From Ferrimonas sp. YFM (lineage in GTDB: Bacteria > Pseudomonadota > Gammaproteobacteria > Enterobacterales > Shewanellaceae), in the NCBI RefSeq assembly GCF_030296015.1, contig NZ_AP027368.1:2294001-2358000 (forward strand): a stretch of DNA of 64,000 nt, read 5' to 3'. The notes beneath the pieces are model-generated. The model did not search any database and was not told the origin of the DNA. It saw only the letters and a program-made list of their open reading frames with translations. Of the stretch, positions 1 through 8,237 are shown piece by piece. The translations under genes were made by a program, and so were the position numbers. The number at the start of each line of letters is the position of its first letter. Position 1 is the stretch's first letter.

Positions 1-1
1 A

Positions 2-226
2 CAGGGCGAAAGTGGCCAGTATGACAACAACCGAGGGGTCTTGTTGGCTTCGGGGCTGATCACCGGCGAGGCGCTGATGGGGGTGGGCATTGCCCTCTAT
101 ATCGCCTTTATTGGATCGCCACTACCCACCTGGCGCCTGGGGGGCGTGCTGGGATTTTCAGCCATCATCCTGATCTGTCTCTATCTGCTGAAGCAGACCA
201 GTAAAACCCGCCCCGATCAGGCCTAA
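2..226 (+). CDS. OPT family oligopeptide transporter, C-terminal fragment
   Basis: The frame is open from the left edge, so the gene begins outside the window; only the last 74 residues are present. The segment ESGQYDNNRGVLLASGLITG followed by EALMGV and two hydrophobic stretches matches the conserved C-terminal end of bacterial OPT transporters, inner-membrane carriers that take up oligopeptides or metal-chelate compounds. A short basic tail (KQTSKTRP) follows the last helix. The stop codon overlaps by 4 bp the stop of the small gene on the other strand, so the two genes converge with no room for a separate terminator. The substrate cannot be deduced from this fragment. Family assignment is by recognition of the C-terminal motif. 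Confidence 0.8.
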   Translation, partial: QGESGQYDNNRGVLLASGLITGEALMGVGIALYIAFIGSPLPTWRLGGVLGFSAIILICLYLLKQTSKTRPDQA

Positions 227-396
227 GCTGGAAGCCAGTACAGAATCACCATGCCGATGCAGACGACGGCCAGCAGGCCGGGGTAGTGAACCCGTCTTGA
301 TGCCAACAAACGATCGCCGAGAGTAGGAGGGTGGCAGTGGGTACAGCGGCCATAGTGAGAGGGGATTGGCCTCTGGCATTTTGAACATTGCCTCAT
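223..396 (-). CDS. Small zinc-ribbon membrane protein, hypothetical
   Basis: A 57-residue protein. The first 25 residues hold two Cys-x2-Cys knuckles (CSKC and CTHC) spaced like a zinc ribbon; the last 20 are hydrophobic (GLLAVVCIGMVILYWL), one membrane helix ending almost at the C terminus. The ATG at 396 was chosen because AAGGA lies 7 bp upstream; a longer GTG-started frame to 420 has no ribosome site. It converges on the OPT transporter gene. Small zinc-ribbon plus one-helix proteins are common in this group, but I know of no function. The cysteine pattern and the ribosome site make it more likely real than a chance frame. Confidence 0.55.
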   Translation of the reverse strand: MRQCSKCQRPIPSHYGRCTHCHPPTLGDRLLASRRVHYPGLLAVVCIGMVILYWLPA

Positions 397-728
397 AAAC
401 CGTCCTTGATTTTCAGGCACACTCCTGTGTGCAACACGTTTAAAAGTAGCACCTCAACACGTATCACAAAACGATATGGATCAAAGGATTAGATGATCAG
501 TTTGGGCTAAGAGGCAAGGTAGGATATTTAAATGCCATGACTGTTTTGGGAGAATTACAGCTTAACGTTTATGCCTGTAGATGTACTCACTGCTACAGTC
601 GCTGCTCTTTCCTGCATAATTCTGCCAGTCGCATACAATGACTAAGGTAAGATTCGCGAACAACAACTCGCTTTGACTAGAGTGTCCGCAATAGCCTCCG
701 CGGACACCCTGATACTTAGTTTACGGAT
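397..728. other. Intergenic region, AT-richer, no gene seen
   Basis: About 330 bases between the small zinc-ribbon gene and the lipoprotein gene. Base composition is clearly more AT-rich than the surrounding genes. No convincing coding frame is visible. It should hold the promoter of the zinc-ribbon gene at its left side and the 3' end of the lipoprotein transcript at its right side, including the inverted repeat at 682-707. Confidence 0.5.
682..707. repeat. Inverted repeat GTGTCCGC-N10-GCGGACAC
   Basis: Perfect 8-bp arms around a 10-bp spacer, about 20 bp downstream of the lipoprotein stop codon. Read on the minus strand it could be a hairpin at the end of the lipoprotein transcript, but only a poor T run follows. 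The arm sequence is the same word that forms the palindrome in front of the sigma-54 efflux operon at 11683-11703, where the spacer is 1 bp. It may be a weak terminator or a second binding site for the same regulator; the different spacing argues against the latter. Confidence 0.5.
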
Positions 729-1193
729 CTAAGACTTTTTACTGCACTTGCCTTGCTTTGCAAGTTTAAGCGGAGCTACTTCTTTCTTACCTGTTTCCTC
801 ATCAACCAGCTCAACGCCGGCACCGCCGACAAATACTCCCATCTTGATGTACTGGCGAACGAAGTAGTTTTTGCCGCTTTCAGTTTCAATCATCAAGTCA
901 TTGGGAGAGAACTCAGACTCGGTAGAGACCTTATGCTCCTTATTTCCGTCGATCTCCTTAAAGAAGAACATGTTTGGAGCTGTCTCACCCATACACTCTC
1001 CATCCACCCAGACATCTTTCTTCAGCGCGGCACCAAATGCACCGGAACGGAATACATAGAGGCCTGCTTTGCCTTCAGAAGGCGCCGAAAACTCTTTCGC
1101 CTTGTTTGACAGCTCTGAGTTTTCCATCGGGACGCTGGCACAACCAGCAAAAAGCAGAGAGCATGCAGCAAGAGCTATAATTCGTTTAGACAT
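729..1193 (-). CDS. DUF2846-type lipoprotein
   Basis: 154 residues. The N terminus is a lipoprotein signal: MSKRIIALAACSLLFAGCAS, with lipobox LFAGC, cleavage before Cys18 and diacylation; Ser/Val follow, with no Asp at +2, so outer-membrane sorting is expected. The mature part begins with an acidic linker and then a compact beta-rich domain with GLYVFR, VWVDGECMG, a threefold phenylalanine (FFF) and GKNYFVRQ, the pattern of DUF2846 proteins. ATG at 1193 has AAGGAA 8 bp upstream. The gene is AT-richer than its neighbours, which may mean recent acquisition. Function unknown; family members are small periplasmic-facing lipoproteins. Confidence 0.75.
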   Translation of the reverse strand: MSKRIIALAACSLLFAGCASVPMENSELSNKAKEFSAPSEGKAGLYVFRSGAFGAALKKDVWVDGECMGETAPNMFFFKEIDGNKEHKVSTESEFSPNDLMIETESGKNYFVRQYIKMGVFVGGAGVELVDEETGKKEVAPLKLAKQGKCSKKS

Positions 1194-1793
1194 TGGGGCA
1201 TTCCTTTTCTTATATTCACTTCAGTTACGACAACGGAAGAAAACACAATGACTGTTACATCCCCCGCTGCCAAAGACAGGGCGATTACGCCTAAACCGCC
1301 CAAATAACCTGTCCATCGGTAAACTGATATCACGACTTCAGTCGCCACCAGGTCTAGTGCCAACCGACTGAAAGGCATTGACAATTTACACTCGAGGATG
1401 ACTTTTTGGAATGGTCAATGTCTCACAGCCCATGCAGCGATCAGCCCGAATAGATGTGTTTTTGAAGAGGGTAAAAATAATATGCAACCATTGTTTAAAG
1501 GCCGACTTTAGCTCATCGAATAAATTCTAAGCTAACGCATGGATGATTAGGGCAATAATTGGCCAGTTGAGTGGGTGTTTGCCTAGCCCGTTTATTCAAA
1601 CATGTGCAGAGGTAATTATCGCAGGCCGGTGACACTTTCATAGGCAATCCAAAAGCGACTGAACAGGATTCCTCACAAGATTTTTTCCAATTGAGCATGC
1701 AAACCGGTAAAAGAGATAGTTACCTTGTCCAATTTGCCCTTACTCGGGCAACGGCCATACTGAAGCCATGTTCTTAAAACGGGGAAGGGCTGT
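1194..1793. other. Intergenic region of 600 bases, no supported gene
   Basis: Divergent spacer between the lipoprotein gene and the SLC13 carrier gene. It is AT-rich compared with the flanks. A 61-codon frame on the minus strand (1513-1698) has no ribosome site, no recognisable motif and poor codon use, so I do not call it. Promoters for both flanking genes must be here, but no clear -10/-35 pair stood out. A decayed gene is possible. Confidence 0.45.
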
Positions 1794-3593
1794 ATGTCCG
1801 AGCATCTGTTGGTTACTGCGGTTCTCGCCGGCACCATCCTGCTGTTTTTCTTCAGCCGTTGGCGTCATGATGTGATAGCCCTGATCGCCTTGATGACCTG
1901 CGTCCTGTTGGACCTGATCCCGGAAGCTCAGGCCTTTTCCGGATTCTCCCACCCCGCAGTCATCACGGTGGCCGCAGTGCTCATCATCAGTGCCGGCTTG
2001 CAGTCCAGCGGCGTTCTTAACCTTCTGGCGGACAGAATATTGCCCAAACAGGCCGGGCCTTTGCTGTCTCTGACCATACTCTGCCTTGTTGGCGCCTTCC
2101 TCTCTGCCTTTATGAATAACGTCGGAGCCATGGCTCTGCTGATGCCATTAGCCATCTCTGTGGCCAATCGGGCGGAGATGGCGCCGGGCCAACTGCTGAT
2201 GCCTCTCTCCTTTTGCACCGTCCTGGGTGGCATGATTACCCTGATTGGCACGCCACCGAACTTGATTGTTTCAGGGTTTCGGGCCGATAACGGCCAGAGC
2301 CACTTTCAGCTGTTTGATTTTGCCCCTGTTGGCTTAGCCGTCGCCTTGGCCGGTGTTGCCTTCGTGGTTCTACTGGGGTGGCGCCTGGTGCCAAAGCGTA
2401 AGGCCAAACTGGGGAGCGATTTCGAAAGTGGCAGTTACCTCACTGAAGCCATTGTCAGTGAACAGAGCCCCTCCATAGGCCAGTCTCTGGCAGCGCTGGA
2501 AACGACGCTCGAACAGGAGGGGATCGAGGGTCAGGTGGTAGCACTGCATCGGGGCAACCTGAGGCTGAGCCCGGCACTGCCCTGGCGCAAGGTGGCCCAA
2601 GGTGACACCCTGTTGCTTGAGCTGGAGCCGAAAGATCTCAGCAGCGCCCTGGCACTGCTGAAGCTGGAGCTGCCGTCATCAGAGCGGGAGGAGTCAGAGA
2701 TTCAACCCATGGCGGAGGAAGAAAGAGACATCGAAACCACCTTTCAAGAGTATGTGGTCATGCCCAACTCCGTTCTCCTTGGACGCTCTGCCAGGGATAT
2801 TGGCCTCAGCAACCGCTTCGGCCTGACCCTGATGGCGATCTCCAGACAGGGTCAGCACACCATCCATCGCCTGAAGACAACGCCTTTCAGGGCAGGGGAC
2901 CTGCTGCTGCTCCAGGGGGACAGAGACTCTCAGGCGACCTTTGCCAGTGGCTATGGCTGCCTGCCCCTGGCCCAGAGGAATCTGGCCCTGAACGACACCG
3001 GCAAAGCCATGCTGGCGCTGCTGATACTTGCCGGTGTCCTGCTGCTCAGCGGCGCGGGCATTCTGGCCTCGGCCAGTGCCTTTGTGCTTGGTGTGCTGGT
3101 GTTCTTGCTAACGGGCATCATTCCCCTCAGTCAGCTGTACAATGCCGTAGACTGGCCCGTCATCGTACTGCTTGGGGCGATGATGCCGGTGGCCGGCGCC
3201 ATGTCGAGCACGGGAACCGCCCATTGGATCGCCCAATCCAGCCTCGGCTTGTTTGATCTCCAGCACCCCGAGGTGATTCTGGCGCTGGTGATCCTGCTAA
3301 CCATGACCCTGTCGGATTTTATGAATAATGCCGCCACGGCGGCGCTGATGTGCCCGATAGCGGTGAGTCTGGCCACCCAGCTTGGCGTCAATGCGGACAC
3401 CTTCCTGATGGCGGTCGCCGTCGGAGCCTCATGCTCGTTCCTCACGCCTATTGGCCATCAAAACAATACCTTGATACTGGGCCCCGGGGGCTTTCGCTTC
3501 GGCGACTACTGGCGACTTGGCTTGCCCATGGAGCTGCTGGTGCTGGCGGTATCCTTGCCGATGCTGCTCCTTATCTGGCCATTAAACGGTTGA
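1794..3593 (+). CDS. SLC13/DASS family anion transporter with two RCK_C domains
   Basis: 599 residues. Two membrane halves of about five to six helices (residues 5-205 and 400-597) enclose a cytoplasmic region. Each half carries the family's hairpin signature: MNNVGAMALLMPLAI near 100 with ITLIGTPPNLIVSGF near 160, and MNNAATAALMCPIAV near 510 with SFLTPIGHQNN near 550. The central region (about 210-385) contains two regulatory RCK_C-like modules (IEGQVVALHRGNLRL and FGLTLMAISRQGQ), as in the long bacterial members of the family. These carriers move dicarboxylates, sulfate or other anions with sodium. GGAAGGG lies just upstream of the ATG. Substrate not predictable from sequence alone; it stands apart from any operon. 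Confidence 0.8.
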   Translation: MSEHLLVTAVLAGTILLFFFSRWRHDVIALIALMTCVLLDLIPEAQAFSGFSHPAVITVAAVLIISAGLQSSGVLNLLADRILPKQAGPLLSLTILCLVGAFLSAFMNNVGAMALLMPLAISVANRAEMAPGQLLMPLSFCTVLGGMITLIGTPPNLIVSGFRADNGQSHFQLFDFAPVGLAVALAGVAFVVLLGWRLVPKRKAKLGSDFESGSYLTEAIVSEQSPSIGQSLAALETTLEQEGIEGQVVALHRGNLRLSPALPWRKVAQGDTLLLELEPKDLSSALALLKLELPSSEREESEIQPMAEEERDIETTFQEYVVMPNSVLLGRSARDIGLSNRFGLTLMAISRQGQHTIHRLKTTPFRAGDLLLLQGDRDSQATFASGYGCLPLAQRNLALNDTGKAMLALLILAGVLLLSGAGILASASAFVLGVLVFLLTGIIPLSQLYNAVDWPVIVLLGAMMPVAGAMSSTGTAHWIAQSSLGLFDLQHPEVILALVILLTMTLSDFMNNAATAALMCPIAVSLATQLGVNADTFLMAVAVGASCSFLTPIGHQNNTLILGPGGFRFGDYWRLGLPMELLVLAVSLPMLLLIWPLNG

Positions 3594-3704
3594 GTTTCAC
3601 CTGTCTGAGGCAGATTTTGGCCTGGCCGAAGGGGTTTGAAGTCTTGATTCACAGTTTGCCCGTCTGGCCCGTGTTAGCATTGGCATTTCGATTGGACCCC
3701 CAGC

Positions 3705-4259
3705 ATGACCAGTGACCACTTCCAAGGGAGATATGAAGTCGAGCTGAAGTACCGCCTTCACTCGAAGTCAGACTTCTTGAACACCCTGAGCCAGATCCCC
3801 CATGAAGTCATGCATCAGGACAACGTTGAGACGGACTGGTATTTCGATCGTCCCGACGGGTCTCTGCACGCGGAAAACAAAAGCCTGTGCATTCGCACCG
3901 TCGAGCCATCCAATATTCAGCTGTGGATAGTCAAGGGGCCTGAGCCAGACAGGTGTGAAGCCACGAACATTGCCGACTTTTCCAATGCATTGAGCATGTT
4001 GGACACCATGGGTTTCGAAGTGGTACTGAAAGCGCAGAAGACCCGCAGCATCTATTTTGTCGAAGAGTTCCACATCACCGTGGATTCCCTGGAGGGCATC
4101 GGTGATTTTGCTGAGTTTGCCATCATGACCGATGACGAATCTAAGCTGCCAGTCTACCGCTCTCAGCTTGAAGCCTTGGCGCAACAGTTTGGCCTGACAG
4201 ACGATGCGCTGCAGACCAAGTCCTACAAGCAGATGTTTGTGGAAAGCAGGGCGAGCTGA
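3705..4259 (+). CDS. cyaB: Class IV adenylate cyclase (CYTH domain)
   Basis: 184 residues forming one CYTH domain. The N terminus has the diagnostic ExExK motif as EVELK (residues 11-15), and further charged residues of the triphosphate tunnel follow (CIRTVE near 65, LWIVKGPE near 75, KTRSIYFVEE near 110, VDSLEGIGDFAEFA near 125). Family members convert ATP to cyclic AMP plus pyrophosphate or cleave other triphosphates; the close match to the compact CyaB type favours adenylate cyclase, with thiamine or inorganic triphosphatase as the alternative. Cytoplasmic. It converges on the histidine kinase gene across a 50-bp gap containing a perfect 11-bp inverted repeat. Not in an operon with the upstream carrier, as 110 bp separate them. 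Confidence 0.75.
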   Translation: MTSDHFQGRYEVELKYRLHSKSDFLNTLSQIPHEVMHQDNVETDWYFDRPDGSLHAENKSLCIRTVEPSNIQLWIVKGPEPDRCEATNIADFSNALSMLDTMGFEVVLKAQKTRSIYFVEEFHITVDSLEGIGDFAEFAIMTDDESKLPVYRSQLEALAQQFGLTDDALQTKSYKQMFVESRAS

Positions 4260-4282
4260 TCAGCTCCCCATGTTGCGTTTTT

Positions 4283-4323
4283 GGCAACCAGGTGAATCCC
4301 CTTGGGCGGTTAACCTGGTTGCC
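4283..4323. repeat. Perfect 11-bp inverted repeat over the kinase stop codon
   Basis: GGCAACCAGGT at 4283-4293 and its exact complement ACCTGGTTGCC at 4313-4323, 19-bp spacer. It sits in the gap between the convergent cyaB and histidine kinase genes and covers the last codons and stop of the kinase. No T run follows on either strand, so it is not a classical intrinsic terminator; a stabilising 3' hairpin of the efflux operon mRNA is more likely. Confidence 0.6.
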
Positions 4324-5629
4324 CGGGCAGCCAGATCGCCGCCTTTAGCCCGCCGTCCTGGCGGTTTTGCAGCTGAATCTGTCCGCCGTGGGCTTCGGCA
4401 ATCTCCCTACACAGGGCCAGCCCCAGGCCGGTTCCCTGATGTTTGGTGGAGTAAAACGGCAGCAACGCCTGATCCAGCACCGCCGGGTTCATGCCACTGC
4501 CTCTGTCCCTGACCACCATCTGTACACCAACGTCGTCGGCTATTACCGACAGGGTGATCTCATCCGACTCACTGCCGCTCTCCGAGGCGTTCTTCAGAAG
4601 ATTCACCAGTACCCGTTCCACCTGGCTGGGGTCAAACCAACCGGGTTTTTCTGGCAATACCCCATCCAGCTTGAACCCATACTGGGCAGAGAGCCCATGG
4701 ACAAACTCTGGCCAGGTGACAGATTCAGGACGAGGGGCCGGCAACTTGGCAAAGGTGGCGTAGCCTTGAATGAAGCGGTTCAGACTGCTGCAGCGCTCTT
4801 CGATGGTGTTGAACACCCGCTGTAACCTGGGATCGCTTTGTTCATCCAGCAGTGCGCGACCGCTGTGACTCATGGAGCTGATGGGGGCGAGGCTGTTGTT
4901 GAGTTCGTGACTGATCACCCGGATCACCTTCTTCCAGGCAGCCGCTTCCTGCCGGGCCAGTTCCCGGGTCAGGCAGCGGATGAGAATCAGCCGGTGGGGC
5001 CGGTTGTGCAACTGGAATCGTCCCTGCACCAGGTGATAGGTGTCACTGCTTCCCTCGGTCAGCTTCAGTTGATACAGACCGTCCTGTTGAGCAGTGAACA
5101 TAGCGCTCACCGCCTCGGGCTGGTCCCGCAACAGGCTATCGAGAGACAGCCCCTCTAACTGACTCTGACCAAAAAAGCGCTCGGTATCCCTGTTCGCCAG
5201 AATCACCCGCCGCTCCTGATCCGTGAGCAGCACCATCACCGGTGAGTTTTGAATCACCTTATCGAGGATCAGCTCCCGTTGATGCAGGGTGTAGCGCTCC
5301 TGTCGCAATTTGACTGCCATCTGGTTGTAATGCACTGACAGCGCCTTGATTTCAGGCGAGCCTCGCACCGGCAGTGACGCACTGAAGTCAGAATCGGAAA
5401 AGTTGAGTACGCCAGCTTCCAGAGATGCCAGCCCTTGGCGCAGTGGCCGGGTCAGATAAAAGAACAGGGTCGCCAGGGGAACGAACAGCAGGCTGACCAG
5501 CACCAGCAGTTGCACCCAGTCTGGCATGGGGCCAAAGTTTGGCAAAAACCGTTGTAATGCTATGGCACCGGCCGCGGCCAGCAGTGACGCCAGCAGCGAC
5601 ATCAGCACCAGCAGTACTCTCAGGCTCAA
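4310..5629 (-). CDS. Sensor histidine kinase, short-loop membrane type
   Basis: 439 residues. Two membrane helices (about 4-24 and 39-60) are joined by only 13-14 residues, so there is almost no periplasmic sensor. Then come a HAMP-like linker (61-115), a PAS-like domain (120-215), the H-box ISHELNNSLAPI with phospho-acceptor His241, N-box LVNLLKNASES, and G-boxes DRGSGM and GTGLGLALCREI. The kinase should phosphorylate the sigma-54 regulator encoded just upstream. TTG start overlapping the regulator stop (TTGA), translationally coupled; GGGGA precedes it. The minimal loop resembles intramembrane-sensing kinases that read the state of a partner ABC transporter, and two FtsX-type permeases are in the same operon (inference). 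Confidence 0.85.
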   Translation of the reverse strand: MSLRVLLVLMSLLASLLAAAGAIALQRFLPNFGPMPDWVQLLVLVSLLFVPLATLFFYLTRPLRQGLASLEAGVLNFSDSDFSASLPVRGSPEIKALSVHYNQMAVKLRQERYTLHQRELILDKVIQNSPVMVLLTDQERRVILANRDTERFFGQSQLEGLSLDSLLRDQPEAVSAMFTAQQDGLYQLKLTEGSSDTYHLVQGRFQLHNRPHRLILIRCLTRELARQEAAAWKKVIRVISHELNNSLAPISSMSHSGRALLDEQSDPRLQRVFNTIEERCSSLNRFIQGYATFAKLPAPRPESVTWPEFVHGLSAQYGFKLDGVLPEKPGWFDPSQVERVLVNLLKNASESGSESDEITLSVIADDVGVQMVVRDRGSGMNPAVLDQALLPFYSTKHQGTGLGLALCREIAEAHGGQIQLQNRQDGGLKAAIWLPGQPG

Positions 5630-6957
5630 CGTTGCATCCCCAGTTTCTCCATGCGGCGGTAGAGCTGTTGGCGCGACACCCCCAGAGCCCTTGCGGCCCG
5701 GGCGATGACGCCGCCATGACGGGCCAGCGCCTGGGTAATGGCGCTGCTGTCCAGCTCGGTGGGAGAGGTGGCCACAACAGGAGGTGGGGCCTCCAGGGCT
5801 AAATCGGCCGCAGTAATCTGGCCACCTTGGCTCAGCAGGCTGGCCCGGGAGATGGCGTTTTCCAGTTCGCGAACGTTGCCCGGCCAGGGGTGGGCCAGCA
5901 GGGCGCGTCTGGCATCCTCCTGCAACTGGGCGTTATCGCCCAGGAAATGCTGGGCCAGCGGCAGGATCTCTTCGGGACGCTCCGCCAGGGGCGGCAGGGC
6001 AAGCTGCACCACATTCAGCCGATAGTAGAGATCCTCACGAAACTCTCCGGCGGCGATGGCCGCGGGCAGATCGGCGTTGGTGGCGCTGATCACTCGTACC
6101 CGAACTTTGCGGGTTTGATGACTGCCCAATCGCTCAAACTCGCCGGTTTGCAGGACCCTCAGCAGTTTTACCTGGCCGGACAGGGGCAGATTGCCCAACT
6201 CATCCAGAAACAGGGTGCCGCCATCGGCGGCTTCAAAGCGGCCAACACGGGTCTTGCTGGCACCGGTATAGGCGCCGGCCTCCGCCCCGAAGAGTTCCGC
6301 TTCCATCAATTCTGAGGGCAGGGCGCCCACATTCACCTTGATAAACGGTTTGTCTCTCAACGGGGAATTGGCGTGAAGGATGTCGGCGATTCGCTCTTTG
6401 CCGGCGCCGTTGGGGCCGGTGATCAACACCGGCAGATCTGACGGGGCCACCCGGGTGGCGGTTTCCAGCAGGGAGACCATGGCCGGGCTGTGCACCTGCA
6501 TGCCGCATAAGTTGAAATTCGACAGCAGATTAAGTTGGTTGGCCTGCTGGTAGTGGCGTGCGAGCTCCTGCCTGCGCAGACGGGACAGCTCCAGCAAGTT
6601 AGTCACGGTCAGGCGCAGTTTCTGGTCATCCCAGGGTTTGCCCAGGTAATCTGCCGCGCCGGCTTTGACCAGCTCTACCGCCATGGCCAGATCCGTCCAG
6701 GCGGTAAGCAGAATGATCGGCAGTCCGGGCTGCTTTTCCTGGAGTTGGTGGAAGAGGGCGCGCCCCTCCTCCCCAGAGGTGGTGTCGGTGCTGAAGTTCA
6801 TGTCCTGAATCACCAGGGCGATCTCCTCCTGCTCCAACACCTCCAACGCCTCGTCAGGAGAGCTGCAGCACAGCGGACTGTGACCATCGAGCTCCAGCAA
6901 CAGGGAGAGCGCCTCTCCGATTGCCGGGTTATCGTCGATGATTAGAATCCTGTCCAT
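5626..6957 (-). CDS. NtrC-type sigma-54 dependent response regulator
   Basis: 443 residues. Receiver domain with phospho-acceptor Asp52 (VIQDMNF), Thr85 and Lys107; AAA+ domain with Walker A GPNGAGKE (181-188), the sigma-54 contact loop GAYTGA (228-233, a Tyr variant of GAFTGA) and Walker B TLFLDELG (248-255); C-terminal Fis-type helix-turn-helix (GGVIARAARALGVSRQQLYR). It should remodel sigma-54 RNA polymerase at the promoter found in front of this operon. ATG at 6957 chosen because AAGGAG lies 10 bp upstream; the longer frame to 6987 lacks one. A small palindrome, ATGGGT-T-ACCCAT at 6975-6987, lies in the 68-bp gap before the gene. Downstream it overlaps the kinase gene. Confidence 0.92.
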   Translation of the reverse strand: MDRILIIDDNPAIGEALSLLLELDGHSPLCCSSPDEALEVLEQEEIALVIQDMNFSTDTTSGEEGRALFHQLQEKQPGLPIILLTAWTDLAMAVELVKAGAADYLGKPWDDQKLRLTVTNLLELSRLRRQELARHYQQANQLNLLSNFNLCGMQVHSPAMVSLLETATRVAPSDLPVLITGPNGAGKERIADILHANSPLRDKPFIKVNVGALPSELMEAELFGAEAGAYTGASKTRVGRFEAADGGTLFLDELGNLPLSGQVKLLRVLQTGEFERLGSHQTRKVRVRVISATNADLPAAIAAGEFREDLYYRLNVVQLALPPLAERPEEILPLAQHFLGDNAQLQEDARRALLAHPWPGNVRELENAISRASLLSQGGQITAADLALEAPPPVVATSPTELDSSAITQALARHGGVIARAARALGVSRQQLYRRMEKLGMQR

Positions 6958-7025
6958 GACCACACTTCTCCTTGATGGGTTACCCATAGGTTACGGATTT
7001 TTAACATAGTATCCAGTACTCTGTC

Positions 7026-8228
7026 CTAGACTGACCGGGTGGCCAGAGCCGGTGAGATCCTGGCGGCCCGCAGGGCCGGTGCTGCCGCGGCCAGCTGGCT
7101 CAGTACCACCAGGCCTACCATGGTGGTCCACAGGTAGAACAGTGGCAGCCGGGTCAGCTCATAGTGGTTCATCAGATATTGGCTGAGGGCCAAGGCCCCC
7201 AGGCTGCCAAGGAAGACGCCCGCCAGACAGATCATCAGGTTCTCCGTCAGAAAATGGCGGACGATGGCGGTACGGGTGGCGCCCAGGGCGCGGCGGGTAC
7301 CAATCTGCTTACGCCGTTGACCCACACTGTAGCTGGCCAGCCCCACCACGCCCAATGCGGTAACCACCAGCAGCAGCATAATGACCACCCCCAACATTTT
7401 GGCCATGGCGTTGTCGTTGCGATAGGCCCGCTCCCGAATCTGGTCAAAGGTGCGCAGGCCACTGATCACCCGATCCGGGTCCACCTTCAACAAGGTCTGT
7501 TCAATCTGCTTAAGGACCGCGTCTCTCTGTCCCGCCTCGGCGCGCACCAGGTAACGGGCGAAGAAAGAGGCGTTCTCCATAGGGATAAGGGCACTGGCAT
7601 AGGTGTGGCTGCGCTGAGCCCAGGGAGTCTGCAACCGGTCATACACCCCAATCACCTCGATGGGGGTATCGCGCAGATACACCTGCTTGCCTACGGCACT
7701 CTCGCCAGGAAAGTAAAGCTCGGCCGCATAACGGCTCAGCATCACCTGGGTCGGCAGGGCCCCCAGCTTGAAATCGGTCATGATGTCGTTGGCGGTGAAG
7801 GCCCGGCCCTCTACCAGGGTCAATCCCAGAGTGGTAAACAGATGCTCGTTGCCCTGGAAGTAACCGATATTCAGGTCGACTCCGTTCTCCTCCAGACTGG
7901 AGCTGATGGTGGTGGAGCTGCCACTGTTGGTCAGAGGGATCTGGTTACTGGCCGAGGCATCAATCACACCGGGAATGGCGCGAAGGGCCTGCTCATCCTG
8001 GCGGCGCTGGCTGATAAAGTCCTTGTCCATGTGCATCTCGGACACGGTAAAGCCGATAAGCTCGGATTCGGCGATCCCCGTATCCCTGGCCATCAGTTCC
8101 AAGCGCTCCTGAATGATGTGGCCGGCGTTGGCTACCACCGCCAGGGTCAGGGCCAGCTGCAAAATGATAAGCAGGGGGCCGCTTTTGCTGCGCAGTAGGG
8201 CAGAGAAGATGGGTTTTATCTCGAACAT
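7026..8228 (-). CDS. FtsX/MacB-type ABC permease, second subunit
   Basis: 400 residues. One N-terminal helix (about 17-38), a long periplasmic MacB_PCD-like domain (40-280; contains EVIGVYDR), then three C-terminal helices (about 282-305, 330-355, 370-390) with the cytoplasmic FtsX segment QRRKQIGTRRALGATR, which couples to the ATPase. Such subunits do not form a classic channel but work as mechanotransmitters with an adaptor of the HlyD/MacA type. It starts 9 bp after the first permease (AGGAGAT upstream of ATG) and ends 68 bp before the regulator gene. The two permeases are related but distinct, so the pump is probably a heterodimer. Confidence 0.85.
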   Translation of the reverse strand: MFEIKPIFSALLRSKSGPLLIILQLALTLAVVANAGHIIQERLELMARDTGIAESELIGFTVSEMHMDKDFISQRRQDEQALRAIPGVIDASASNQIPLTNSGSSTTISSSLEENGVDLNIGYFQGNEHLFTTLGLTLVEGRAFTANDIMTDFKLGALPTQVMLSRYAAELYFPGESAVGKQVYLRDTPIEVIGVYDRLQTPWAQRSHTYASALIPMENASFFARYLVRAEAGQRDAVLKQIEQTLLKVDPDRVISGLRTFDQIRERAYRNDNAMAKMLGVVIMLLLVVTALGVVGLASYSVGQRRKQIGTRRALGATRTAIVRHFLTENLMICLAGVFLGSLGALALSQYLMNHYELTRLPLFYLWTTMVGLVVLSQLAAAAPALRAARISPALATRSV

Positions 8229-8237
8229 GATGATCTC

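Noticed and set aside
1513-1698. 61-codon minus-strand frame in the 600-bp gap
   Set aside because: No ribosome site, no motif, random-looking composition; could be a decayed gene but not supportable.
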